A stretch of DNA of 17,589 nt, from assembly GCA_039931865.1 (NCBI GenBank), contig JBDTRB010000080.1:1-17589 (forward strand), given 5' to 3'. Source of the DNA: JALYUA01 sp039931865 (GTDB lineage: Bacteria; Acidobacteriota; Thermoanaerobaculia; UBA5066; Gp7-AA6). A program made the position numbers and the translations under genes. The notes under the pieces were generated by a model. The model worked only from the letters and a program-made list of their open reading frames with translations, was not told where the DNA came from and searched no databases. Below, piece after piece: positions 1 to 6,903 of this stretch (position 1 is its first letter; each line of letters starts with the position of its first letter).

Positions 1-71
<71 letters not shown>

Positions 72-81
72 GCCGGCGGCG

Positions 82-110
82 AATATAACCCGAACGTCCG
101 GGGGCGGCAA
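82..110 (-). promoter_or_regulatory. Sigma70-type promoter of the tRNA-Gly gene
   Basis: On the minus strand a -35 box TTGCCG (110-105) is followed, after exactly 17 bases, by a -10 box TATATT (87-82). Transcription would start near base 75, about four bases before the mature tRNA 5' end at 71, which is normal for a tRNA gene. The A/T-rich -10 box stands out in this GC-rich region. The same bases also contain TATAAC on the plus strand (84-89), a possible divergent -10. Confidence 0.7.
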
Positions 111-295
111 TCCCACCGGGTGCCCGGAAAGACGATATCGGGACTACGAGGGCGTCACCGATGAATTTTTCGGAATGGGCGCCGTAGTCGACGAGGCGAA
201 GGCGGCGGTCGGACAGGCCGCTGCGGGGTTGAAGAGGGCTTTCGCTCGCTGAGAGGCCGGCGCCGCCGACGGAGGAGACAGGCGGCGCTTTTTTT
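96..295 (+). ncRNA. Candidate small RNA (or tiny peptide gene) ending at a terminator
   Basis: A strong plus-strand intrinsic terminator at 260-295 needs a plus-strand transcript, yet no recognisable gene precedes it. Bases 142-189 can form an interrupted hairpin of about 14 pairs: GACTAC (142-147) with GTAGTC (184-189), GGCG (151-154) with CGCC (180-183), and CCGA (158-161) with TCGG (170-173). A second hairpin pairs GCGGC (202-206) with GCCGC (217-221). A weak -10, TATAAC, at 84-89 would start a transcript near 96; no convincing -35 precedes it. I recognise no 6S, tmRNA, SRP or RNase P signature. Alternatively, an open frame ending at 252 could encode about 25 residues from the ATG at 175 (MGAVVDEAKAAVG...), a helix-like peptide without a good ribosome site. 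The 5' end is a guess. Confidence 0.35.
260..295 (+). terminator. Rho-independent terminator, plus strand
   Basis: GCGCCGCC (260-267) and GGCGGCGC (281-288) form a perfect 8-bp GC stem with a 13-base loop, followed directly by seven T residues (289-295). There is no T-run on the minus side, so it works for plus-strand transcription. It does not terminate the SET gene, which runs the other way. Confidence 0.85.
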
Positions 296-341
296 GTCCG
301 GGTCGGTCCTCTCGATCTCAGGCCAGTCGAAAGCGTGGTAT

Positions 342-806
342 TTACAGTGAATGGGTCAACCGGAGTGTTTCGAGCATGTGGAGGTATTCGGCGACGTAGG
401 GCTCGTACTCGCGGCGCCTCGCTTCCGGGAGGTCCTTGTATCCGGTCACGCTCCCGCGGCAGAGGGCGGTCTCACAGAGGCAGGGACTCGGCATGAACTC
501 GATCTCCCACTCGAAGCTCGCGTAATCCGTCCTCAGCTCCTCGCCGGCGGCGATCAAACGGCGAGCGTAGATCTGAAGGCTCTGCGCTCCCCGCGGCAGG
601 AGAACGCCGCAATTGGGATCGCACGAATGATTGATGAGCTCGATCGGTCCGGGAACCAGGACGTGCGTGTCGACGTCGACCTGGAACGAATGCCGCGTGC
701 GGGAAGGCAGCCGCGGTCCCCAACCCTCGATGATGAGCGTGCCCGGTTCGATCGCGCGCGTGGCATGGACGTGCCGCCCGAAGCGTCCGTCTTTGACCTC
801 GATCAT
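342..806 (-). CDS. Stand-alone SET-domain protein (putative protein lysine methyltransferase)
   Basis: This 154-residue protein is almost entirely a SET domain, the fold that transfers a methyl group from S-adenosylmethionine to protein lysine. Visible motifs are an N-terminal GRFGRHVHATRAIEPGTLI (residues 7-25), the cofactor-site motif ELINHSCDPNC (56-66, with Asn59 and His60), and TDY with the expected catalytic Tyr95. A post-SET zinc motif C-x-C-x4-C follows (Cys109, Cys111, Cys116), with Cys62/Cys66 nearby. I chose the start at 806 because it has AGGACGG upstream and leaves the domain intact; an upstream ATG at 860 adds 18 unconserved residues. It stands alone, divergent from the nucleotidase gene, so context names no substrate. 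Bacterial SET proteins are known but their targets are mostly unknown. Methylation of a cellular protein is inferred. Confidence 0.9.
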   Translation of the reverse strand: MIEVKDGRFGRHVHATRAIEPGTLIIEGWGPRLPSRTRHSFQVDVDTHVLVPGPIELINHSCDPNCGVLLPRGAQSLQIYARRLIAAGEELRTDYASFEWEIEFMPSPCLCETALCRGSVTGYKDLPEARRREYEPYVAEYLHMLETLRLTHSL

Positions 807-938
807 CGCCCGTCCTGTTCGTTCATTTGGTGAGCATGGAGATTGAGGTCGGGCAAGCACAAAGCAGGCCAGAGGGCGCGAGCAGTCGCTCCGGGCCCGG
901 AATTTCTTTGTCGGGCTCCTGATCTCCCGCCCGATCGA

Positions 939-944
939 TAGAAT
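939..944 (+). promoter_or_regulatory. Possible -10 box close to the nucleotidase start
   Basis: TAGAAT at 939-944 ends seven bases before the ATG at 952, so a transcript starting at the usual distance would begin at or next to that ATG and be nearly leaderless. No good -35 box lies 16-18 bases upstream. An alternative reading is that AGGA (949-952) is a ribosome site for the second ATG at 958 and the promoter lies elsewhere. The remaining divergent spacer (807-938) shows no other clear signal. Confidence 0.3.
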
Positions 945-951
945 CGGCAGG

Positions 952-2583
952 ATGCCAATGCCTTTCCATTCAATCCCTTCCGGTGGGAAGTTCCGCGCGC
1001 CGGCAGTTTCAGCGGTCTCTCGGGCGCCGTGGAGGCGAAGCGTGGCCGCCGGGGTCGCGATCCTCCTCCTGATCGCAGCAAGGGCGATCTCCGGACCTCC
1101 GAATGTCCGCGAAGTGACGATCCTTTACACCAACGACTTCCACAGCGCGTTTGATCCGATTCCCGCTTACTGGCTCCCCGGAAGTCCGAGGCTCGGGGGC
1201 GCCGCGTACCTGGCGGGACTCGTCCGCGACGTCCGCCGGCGGAGCCAGACATCTTTTCTGTTCGACTCGGGCGACATGTTCACGGGAATGCTGTCGAACC
1301 TGACGCGCGGCGAGGCCCTGATGGAAATGATGATCAGCATGGGGTACGACGCGATGGCGATCGGGAACCATGAGTTCGACTACGGCGGCGAAAACTTCAC
1401 TCGGCAGATGAATCGGGTCCCTTTTCCCGTTCTCGCCGCGAACGTCTTCTACAAGGGCACCCGCCGGTACTACAGCCGCCCGTTCGCAATCCTGGAACGC
1501 AACGGTGTTCGCGTGGGAGTCATCGGGATCATCGGCGAGGATGCCCGCAGCGTCGCGCTGCCTTCGGGGATCACGAATCTCGAGTTCACCGATCCGATAC
1601 CCGAGGTCCGCGCGGCCGTGTCGGAGCTGCGGCCGGCCGTCGACCTCATCGTCGTGCTGGCGCACCAGGGCAAGACCGGCCCTCAGCAGACGGACGCGGA
1701 GGCGCGGCCGGAGGTCCAGCGCGACTTCGACGAGGACATCCGTCTCTGCGGAGAAATCCCCGGGATCGACGTATTCGTGGGAGGACATGCGCATCGCGGG
1801 ATCGAGCGGCCTTACGTCCACCCGAAGACCGGAACGCTGATTGTCCAGACGTACGGGTACGGGACCAGGCTCGGCGTGCTCAGGCTCCGTCTCGCCGGCG
1901 GGCGGGTCGTCGGGCACGAGGGAGAGCTGCTGAAAGTGTGGAGCGACCGAATCGCCCCCGATCGCGCGGTTGCGGCCAAGATCGACCGGTACAAGGGGGA
2001 GACGGCCGCGGCGATCGGCGTCGTCGTGGGACGCCTGAAGACGCGCCTCGTTCGCGACTACAACCGCGAGTCGCCGCTCGGCTCGTTCGTCGCGGATGCG
2101 ATGCGGGAGGCCGCGGCCGCCGACGTGGCATTCGAAAACGCGGGCGGGCTGCGCGCCGATCTGCCGGAGGGCGCGGTGACGAACGGCAGCGTGCTCGATG
2201 CGCTGCCGTTTGTGAACACGCTCGTCGCGTGTGATCTGAGCGGCGTCCAAATTCGCGCGATCCTGGAGCAGGGGCTTTCGCTCGAACGCGGTTTGATCCA
2301 GGTGTCCGGGCTGACCGCGACGTACGACCTCCGCCGCCCCGCGGGCGCTCGGCTGGTCGACGTGTCGATCGCCGGGCGGCCCCTCGATCCCGCGCGGAAG
2401 TACCGAGTCGCGACCAACAGCTTTCTCGGCGAGGGAGGGGATCTCTACGAGACGTTTCTCGAGGTGAAGTCCGTCGACACCGGTCAGGCCCTGTCGGACG
2501 TACTCATCTCCCGATTTCGAGCGCGGCCGGAGCTATCGGCGCCGTCCGGGGGGCGTTTGATTGCGGTCCGAAGCGGTCCTTAG
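952..2583 (+). CDS. Secreted bifunctional 5'-nucleotidase / metallophosphatase (UshA-type)
   Basis: This 543-residue protein belongs to the UshA/5'-nucleotidase family, which hydrolyses nucleotides or related phosphate esters outside the cytoplasm. Residues about 28-48 form a hydrophobic segment after two arginines, a signal peptide or membrane anchor. The two-metal phosphoesterase domain shows TNDFH (Asp62, His64), DSGD (105-108), GNHE (Asn139, His140), a metal-site His238 in HQG, and GGHAH (His279, His281). The C-terminal substrate-binding domain follows, with a YNRESPLGSFVADAM segment and ENAGGLR. The length is typical of the family. ATG 952 and ATG 958 are both possible; AGGA (949-952) fits the second. 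The gene is divergent from the SET gene. Exact substrate (AMP, UDP-sugars, other) cannot be read from sequence. Confidence 0.93.
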   Translation: MPMPFHSIPSGGKFRAPAVSAVSRAPWRRSVAAGVAILLLIAARAISGPPNVREVTILYTNDFHSAFDPIPAYWLPGSPRLGGAAYLAGLVRDVRRRSQTSFLFDSGDMFTGMLSNLTRGEALMEMMISMGYDAMAIGNHEFDYGGENFTRQMNRVPFPVLAANVFYKGTRRYYSRPFAILERNGVRVGVIGIIGEDARSVALPSGITNLEFTDPIPEVRAAVSELRPAVDLIVVLAHQGKTGPQQTDAEARPEVQRDFDEDIRLCGEIPGIDVFVGGHAHRGIERPYVHPKTGTLIVQTYGYGTRLGVLRLRLAGGRVVGHEGELLKVWSDRIAPDRAVAAKIDRYKGETAAAIGVVVGRLKTRLVRDYNRESPLGSFVADAMREAAAADVAFENAGGLRADLPEGAVTNGSVLDALPFVNTLVACDLSGVQIRAILEQGLSLERGLIQVSGLTATYDLRRPAGARLVDVSIAGRPLDPARKYRVATNSFLGEGGDLYETFLEVKSVDTGQALSDVLISRFRARPELSAPSGGRLIAVRSGP

Positions 2584-2591
2584 TGTATAAT
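2561..2591 (+). promoter_or_regulatory. Possible promoter overlapping the end of the nucleotidase gene
   Basis: A perfect TATAAT (2586-2591) lies right at the nucleotidase stop codon, with TTGCGG (2561-2566) 19 bases upstream, a longer spacer than ideal. A transcript would start near 2598, exactly at an ATG that opens a 53-codon frame ending at 2759. The minus-strand permease ends at 2769, so any such transcript would run antisense into it. Confidence 0.4.
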
Positions 2592-2597
2592 AAAGAC

Positions 2598-2759
2598 ATG
2601 GCCCCAATCAGGGGCGGTCGGCATCGCGGTCGGACTCTCACGGTCTGCCTGGCCGGAGGTGTTCGGCATCTCGGCCGGCTCCGAGAGCTGGTCGCGATCG
2701 GGCTCTTGACGGCTGCGCACCCTTCCCCGGGCCCGGAAGATTCCGCTCGGAAGCGCTGA
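2598..2759 (+). CDS. Questionable 53-residue ORF, possibly leaderless
   Basis: An ATG at 2598 opens a frame of 53 codons (MAPIRGGRHRGRTLTVCLAG...) that fills the gap between the nucleotidase and the permease. There is no ribosome site. Its only support is a TATAAT box ending seven bases before the ATG, the spacing expected of a leaderless message. The product is basic with one hydrophobic stretch and matches nothing I know. Such frames arise easily by chance in GC-rich DNA. Just inside is a small hairpin, GCCCC (2601-2605) with GGGGC (2611-2615), so the stretch could instead be a short RNA or plain spacer. Confidence 0.15.
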   Translation: MAPIRGGRHRGRTLTVCLAGGVRHLGRLRELVAIGLLTAAHPSPGPEDSARKR

Positions 2760-2768
2760 TCGGCCTTC

Positions 2769-5189
2769 TCACGGGGCCTGAAGGGCGAAGAGCGGGTCGA
2801 GGGCCGCGGCGCGGCGCGCGGGAAGCCAGACGGCGGCCGTCGAGATCGCCAGAATGAGGACCGCGACCGCGGCGTGGACCCCGATGTTTCCGGCCGAGAC
2901 GCCGAAGAGCGCTCCGGAGAGCAGCCGGGAGCAGGGGACGGATAGAAGGAGACCCGCGGCGACGCCGATCCCCGCGAGCGCGCCGCCTTCCTTGAGCACG
3001 AGCTTCAGGACTTCGGCCCGATCGGCTCCGAGCGCCATCCGGATCCCGATCTCCTGGCGCCGCTGCGCGACCGCGTGGGCCATGACTCCGGAGATCCCGA
3101 CCGCGGCGAGTGCCACGGCGAGCGAGCCGAAGAGCAGTACGACGTCCACATTCAGCCGGCGCGACGAGAGCGAGTCCGAGACGACGGCCGACATCGGCCG
3201 GAAGGGCGAGACCGCCTGCTCGGGGTCCAGCCGAGCCAGCACCGCCCGGGCCTCGACGAGCATCGCGGCCGGGGCGCCCGGCGAGAACCGCACTACGAAC
3301 GAGCCGGTCCGCAGGTGGGGAGCGAAAGAGTTCTGGGGGAGAGGGACGTAGATCGTCGGATTTGCCGCCTCGTCGAGCCCCCGAAGCTTCACGTCGGTGA
3401 CCACTCCGACGACCTCGCGCCAGACGGTCCCATCCGAATAGATCTGCAGACGCTGCCCCACAGGGCTCGCGCCCGCCCAGTGCAGCCGCGCCATCGCCTC
3501 GTTGACGAGGACCACCTTCGGTGCGTCCGCGTCGTCGCGATCTGTGAAATCGCGCCCCGCGAGGATCGGTATCCCCATCGTGGAGAAGTAGCGCGGCGAC
3601 GCGGAGACGTAGTCCGCGTTCGGCTCCGAGCCGTCCGCGACGGGGCGACCCTTGATGACGAAGGACGTGGAATTCGAGAAATTCGCGAGCGGAATCCGGC
3701 CGACCGCTGCCACTTTTGCGACTCCGTGCACGTTCGACAGCCGGTCGAGCGCCTCGCGGAAGTAGCGCGATTGCTTCGGTGGATCGGGATACCGGTTCAG
3801 CGCGAGTCCCACCGACGCTGTCCACAGGCCCTCGGGCTCGAACCCCGGGCGAACGCCCTTGAGCCGGAGGAAGCTCGCGAGCAGAAGCCCGGCGCCGGCG
3901 GTCAGAACGAGGGCGAGGGCGACCTCCGCGATCACCAGGATACGGAGCGCGCGGTGGTCGCCGGCCCCGCGCGTCGATCCGCGCCGCCCGCTCTTCAGAT
4001 CCTCCCCCAGACGCCGTCCGCCGGCGCGAAGCGCGGGAGCGAGTCCGAAGAGGAGGGCGGTTCCCAGGGACACCGCGAGTCCGAAGAGGAGAACTCGAAC
4101 GTCGAGCGAGATCTCGTCGGCCCGGGGAAGCACCTTCGCGGGCAGGCGCCGCAAAAGGACTCCCGCGGCGGCGGCGAGCGCAACGCCGGCCGCCCCGCCC
4201 GCCGCGCCGAGAAGAAGGCTCTCGGTCAGGAACTGCCGCACGATGCGGCTTCGGCCCGCGCCGAGCGCCGAGCGGATCGCCAGCTCCAGGCGGCGGCCCG
4301 CGGCCCTGACGAGCAGCAGGTTCGCCACGTTGACGCAGGCGATTCCCAGAAGCACCGCCGCGGCGATCTGCAGGATCCAGAGCGCCTTGCGCGAACTCCC
4401 GACCATGTCTTCGCGGAGCGGCTTCACCCGGAAAGTAAATCCGGCGACCGTGTCCGAATACTGCGCCGCGAGGCGCCGGCCGATCACCGCGAGCTCCGCT
4501 CCCGCGGCCGCGGCGGTCGCTCCGCGGCGCAGGCGCCCCAGCGCCCGCAGGGAGTTGTTCCCCCGCAGAAGGTCGGGCTTCATCGGCTGAAAGGGGATCC
4601 AGAGGTCGGTTTCGGGAGTGGGGTAAGCGAGGCGCGGCGGCAGAATCCCGGTGACCAGATACCGGCGGCCGTCGAGGCCGATGGTCTTTCCAACGAGCGA
4701 GAGGTCGCCGCCGAACCGGCGCCGCCAGAACGCGTGACCGAGCAGGACCACGTCCGGCCCGCCCGCATCCCCATCCGCCGCGGCGAAGCCGCGCCCCAGG
4801 GCGAGTCGCGCCCGGAGGACCGACAGGAGCTCTGGACTGACGCGCGCGCCGTCGACGCGCTCGACCTTGCCGCCCTCCGTCAGGTTGAAGACCGCGGCCT
4901 TCGAGATCGCGATGGCCTCGAAGCTCCGCGCCTGCTTGAGGTCCTGAAAATTTGGAAACGAGATCGGCTGGTTCTCTGTCTGGAACTCCGGCTGTGCGCC
5001 GCGGACGAGATAGAGGTCCTCCGACGAGGGATACGGCAGTGGGCGCAGCAGCACGGCGTTGACGAGCGAGAAGACGGTCGCGTTCGCGCCGATCCCGAGC
5101 GCGAGGGTGCCGACCGCGACGAACGCGAACCCGGGCTGGCGAAGAAGTCCTCGAGTCGCGAAACGGACGTCCCGGAGAAACGAGCGCAT
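2769..5189 (-). CDS. ADOP-family ABC-type permease (MacB/FtsX-like, duplicated)
   Basis: This 806-residue membrane protein has the layout of the Acidobacterial duplicated orphan permeases: two tandem MacB-like units, each a periplasmic domain plus an FtsX permease domain. I count eight membrane segments, near residues 21-46, 266-290, 318-346, 361-383, 415-440, 680-705, 733-756 and 768-791. The phrases ALGIGANATVFSLVNAVLLRPLPY and RRQEIGIRMALGA are family hallmarks. No ATPase gene is present nearby, as expected of the 'orphan' class. The start at 5189 has AAGGAA eight bases upstream, overlapping the stop of the DinB gene by one base; only 10 bases separate the two genes, so they probably form an operon. 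ADOP genes often follow PadR-type regulators; here a LysR regulator is divergent instead. Substrate unknown; related MacB systems are mechanotransmission or export machines. Confidence 0.93.
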   Translation of the reverse strand: MRSFLRDVRFATRGLLRQPGFAFVAVGTLALGIGANATVFSLVNAVLLRPLPYPSSEDLYLVRGAQPEFQTENQPISFPNFQDLKQARSFEAIAISKAAVFNLTEGGKVERVDGARVSPELLSVLRARLALGRGFAAADGDAGGPDVVLLGHAFWRRRFGGDLSLVGKTIGLDGRRYLVTGILPPRLAYPTPETDLWIPFQPMKPDLLRGNNSLRALGRLRRGATAAAAGAELAVIGRRLAAQYSDTVAGFTFRVKPLREDMVGSSRKALWILQIAAAVLLGIACVNVANLLLVRAAGRRLELAIRSALGAGRSRIVRQFLTESLLLGAAGGAAGVALAAAAGVLLRRLPAKVLPRADEISLDVRVLLFGLAVSLGTALLFGLAPALRAGGRRLGEDLKSGRRGSTRGAGDHRALRILVIAEVALALVLTAGAGLLLASFLRLKGVRPGFEPEGLWTASVGLALNRYPDPPKQSRYFREALDRLSNVHGVAKVAAVGRIPLANFSNSTSFVIKGRPVADGSEPNADYVSASPRYFSTMGIPILAGRDFTDRDDADAPKVVLVNEAMARLHWAGASPVGQRLQIYSDGTVWREVVGVVTDVKLRGLDEAANPTIYVPLPQNSFAPHLRTGSFVVRFSPGAPAAMLVEARAVLARLDPEQAVSPFRPMSAVVSDSLSSRRLNVDVVLLFGSLAVALAAVGISGVMAHAVAQRRQEIGIRMALGADRAEVLKLVLKEGGALAGIGVAAGLLLSVPCSRLLSGALFGVSAGNIGVHAAVAVLILAISTAAVWLPARRAAALDPLFALQAP

Positions 5190-5199
5190 GAGGTTCCTT

Positions 5200-5769
5200 T
5201 CAGTACAGCCGCACGGGAAGGAGGGAGGCCGGGCCGTCGGAGCGCCCCAGAATTTTCCGGCGCTCGACGATCTGCTCGATGTGCCGCTCGCCATGGTCGG
5301 CGTACAGCTCCAGAAGCTGGCGGAGCGTCACCGTTCCCCATTCCGGGTGACGGCCCTCGCGTGCCCAATCGGGCGGCGACACCTCCCCCAGGATCGCGGC
5401 CGTCGTTTCGCGCAGGTTTCGGAAGGTGTGCAGGGACGCGCGACGGAAGGACGCGTCACGCCGGTCGTACCGGAGTCCCGCGGCCCAGACCGACTCGTCG
5501 TAGCCGGGAAGCACGGGCTGGTGCTCCATCAGCACCTTCCGGATGCGAATCGCACCGATCGTCTCGGAATCGGAGACGTGGATCGCGATTTCCTGGATCG
5601 ACCACTTCCCGGAAATCGGGTGCGCGCGCAGCTCGGCGTGCGAAAACCCGTCCAGGGCGCGGACGAGCCGGTCCGGCGCCGCCGCGTAGGTCTCGAGCAG
5701 ACTCGCGGTCGACAGAGGCGCATAAATCCGTGGAAATTCGGCGATCGCCTGTTCTTCCGCGTGTCGCAT
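5200..5769 (-). CDS. DinB-superfamily four-helix metal protein
   Basis: This 189-residue protein matches the DinB/YfiT group, four-helix bundles with a metal held by three histidines; some members are thiol-S-transferases or hydrolases. The likely metal ligands are His64 (in IAIHVSDSE), His159 and His163 (in YADHGERHIEQI), spaced as in the family. The segment SGKWSIQEIAIHVSDSE is characteristic. I chose the ATG at 5769 because AGGAGG lies seven bases upstream; a longer frame to 5841 would begin inside the divergent promoter. It precedes the ADOP permease by 10 bases and probably shares its transcript. Whether it acts with the permease, for example in a stress or detoxification response, is only inferred from adjacency. 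Confidence 0.88.
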   Translation of the reverse strand: MRHAEEQAIAEFPRIYAPLSTASLLETYAAAPDRLVRALDGFSHAELRAHPISGKWSIQEIAIHVSDSETIGAIRIRKVLMEHQPVLPGYDESVWAAGLRYDRRDASFRRASLHTFRNLRETTAAILGEVSPPDWAREGRHPEWGTVTLRQLLELYADHGERHIEQIVERRKILGRSDGPASLLPVRLY

Positions 5770-5822
5770 GGCCGTTCCTCCTGCCGACACGCTGCGCCGC
5801 CGCATGCTATTAGTCCAATTCT

Positions 5823-5851
5823 TTGTTTTCATTTCGCCCATGAAATATACT
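5823..5851 (+). promoter_or_regulatory. Promoter of the LysR-type regulator gene
   Basis: TTGTTT (5823-5828) and TATACT (5846-5851) are separated by exactly 17 bases, a good sigma70-type promoter in an unusually A/T-rich patch. Transcription would start near 5858, giving a leader of about 16 bases that holds the ribosome site GGGAGG before the ATG at 5874. Confidence 0.65.
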
Positions 5852-5853
5852 CA
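5827..5853. promoter_or_regulatory. Candidate MetR-like operator with overlapping palindromes
   Basis: Two overlapping inverted repeats lie in the divergent spacer. TTTCAT (5827-5832) and ATGAAA (5840-5845) form a perfect 6-bp palindrome with a 7-base centre. TGAAATATACTCA (5841-5853) agrees with the E. coli MetR consensus TGAA-N5-TTCA except for one base. The first palindrome fits exactly between the regulator's -35 and -10 boxes and the second covers the -10, so binding should repress the regulator's own gene. The same sites lie upstream of the DinB-permease pair and could activate it. Role inferred. Confidence 0.5.
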
Positions 5854-5873
5854 TGCCTTCTGAGGGAGGGGCG

Positions 5874-6851
5874 ATGGAACTGGAAATCCGGCATCTGAAG
5901 CTGCTCGTCATGGTCTCTGAGGAGGGCTCGCTGACCTCCGCGGCGAGGCGGCTCAACCTGACCCAGTCGGCGTTGAGCCACCAGCTGCGGGATGCCGAGC
6001 GCGGTCTCGGCCGCGCTCTTTTTCTACGCGACAGCCGCCGGATGGTCTTGACTGCGGCCGGCCGGAGACTCCTGGCGAGCGCGCGCGCGGTGGTGGACGA
6101 GCTCGAGTCCGCGTCCCGCGACATCCGGGAGAGCCCCCGCTCGCCGGAAGGGATCCTGCGGCTGGCGACGGAGTGCTACACCTGCTATCACTGGCTGCCG
6201 GCGGCGCTGTCGGAGTTCTCCGCGGAGTTTCCGCAGGTGGAGGTGCAGATCGTCGCGGACGCCACGCGGGAACCGCTGCCGGCCCTGCTCGACGGACGGA
6301 TCGACCTCGCGATCGTGAGCGACCCGGTGCGGTCGCCGCGCGTTCGGCTCCAACCGCTCTTTCGAGACGAGCTCGTCGTCGTGCTGCCCCCGGGCCACCG
6401 CCTCGCGGCCGCGTCGCGGATCGAAGCGGCGGACTTCGCCTTCGAGACGCTCATCACGTATGGCGCCCCGAAGTCGGAGCTGACGATCTTTCAGGAGGTG
6501 CTCGGGCCCGCGGGCGTCAAGCCGAAGCGGTGGATCCCGATCGAGATCACCGAGGCGATCGTCGAGCTCGTCGCTGCGGGACAGGGCGTGTCGGTGATGG
6601 CGAACTGGGCGGCGCGGCCGTACGAAGAAGCCGGCAAGCTCGTGACGCGGCGGCTGACGGCGCGGGGAATCCAGCGGCAGTGGAACGCGGTCACCCGAAA
6701 GCTGAAGTCGTCGCCGCCGTATCTTCAGGCGTTCATTCGAGCCGTCGTAAACGGGCGTCGCGATCCGCGGTCGCCCCTTGCGGCGCTTCCCGCTTCAGCA
6801 GGCAGAGCCCGGCGAGCGGATAGGACTGGAGAGCCGGGAGCCCGGAACTGA
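5874..6851 (+). CDS. LysR-family transcriptional regulator, MetR-like
   Basis: This 325-residue protein has a LysR winged-helix DNA-binding domain (about residues 4-62, with the recognition segment LTQSALSHQLRDAERGLG) and a two-lobed effector-binding domain (about 90-295). It resembles MetR, the homocysteine-responsive activator of methionine genes, notably in ECYTCYHWLPAALSEF and FPQVEV. The start at 5874 follows GGGAGG; an earlier ATG at 5853 lies too close to the predicted transcription start. The C-terminal 25 or so residues are basic and unconserved. No methionine gene is in the window, so the target may be the divergent DinB-permease pair or genes elsewhere. Self-repression is likely from the operator in its promoter. 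LysR membership is certain; MetR-like specificity is probable. Confidence 0.92.
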   Translation: MELEIRHLKLLVMVSEEGSLTSAARRLNLTQSALSHQLRDAERGLGRALFLRDSRRMVLTAAGRRLLASARAVVDELESASRDIRESPRSPEGILRLATECYTCYHWLPAALSEFSAEFPQVEVQIVADATREPLPALLDGRIDLAIVSDPVRSPRVRLQPLFRDELVVVLPPGHRLAAASRIEAADFAFETLITYGAPKSELTIFQEVLGPAGVKPKRWIPIEITEAIVELVAAGQGVSVMANWAARPYEEAGKLVTRRLTARGIQRQWNAVTRKLKSSPPYLQAFIRAVVNGRRDPRSPLAALPASAGRARRADRTGEPGARN

Positions 6852-6876
6852 CAACCCGCACGCGACGCGCTAGACT
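6848..6876 (+). promoter_or_regulatory. Probable promoter of the bactofilin operon
   Basis: CTGACA (6848-6853) and TAGACT (6871-6876) are 17 bases apart. The -35 box matches five of six consensus bases and overlaps the LysR stop codon (6849-6851). Transcription would begin near 6883, just ahead of the ribosome site GGAGG at 6890-6894. Confidence 0.5.
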
Positions 6877-6889
6877 GGCGGCCCTTTTT

Positions 6890-6903
6890 GGAGGTGGATT
6901 CTG
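6890..6903 (+). promoter_or_regulatory. Ribosome site and CTG start codon of the bactofilin gene
   Basis: GGAGG (6890-6894) is followed after six bases by CTG (6901-6903), in frame with the bactofilin. The only other in-frame near-start is ATT at 6898, too close to the ribosome site. No ATG, GTG or TTG exists in frame before the GTG at 6985, which would remove 28 residues including the typical N-terminal LGKSD segment. Confidence 0.55.

Noticed and set aside
3075..5813. A 912-codon open frame on the plus strand opposite the permease and DinB genes
   Set aside because: It is a shadow of GC-rich coding DNA: its product is arginine-rich, low in hydrophobic residues and matches no family, while the minus strand encodes two clear families.
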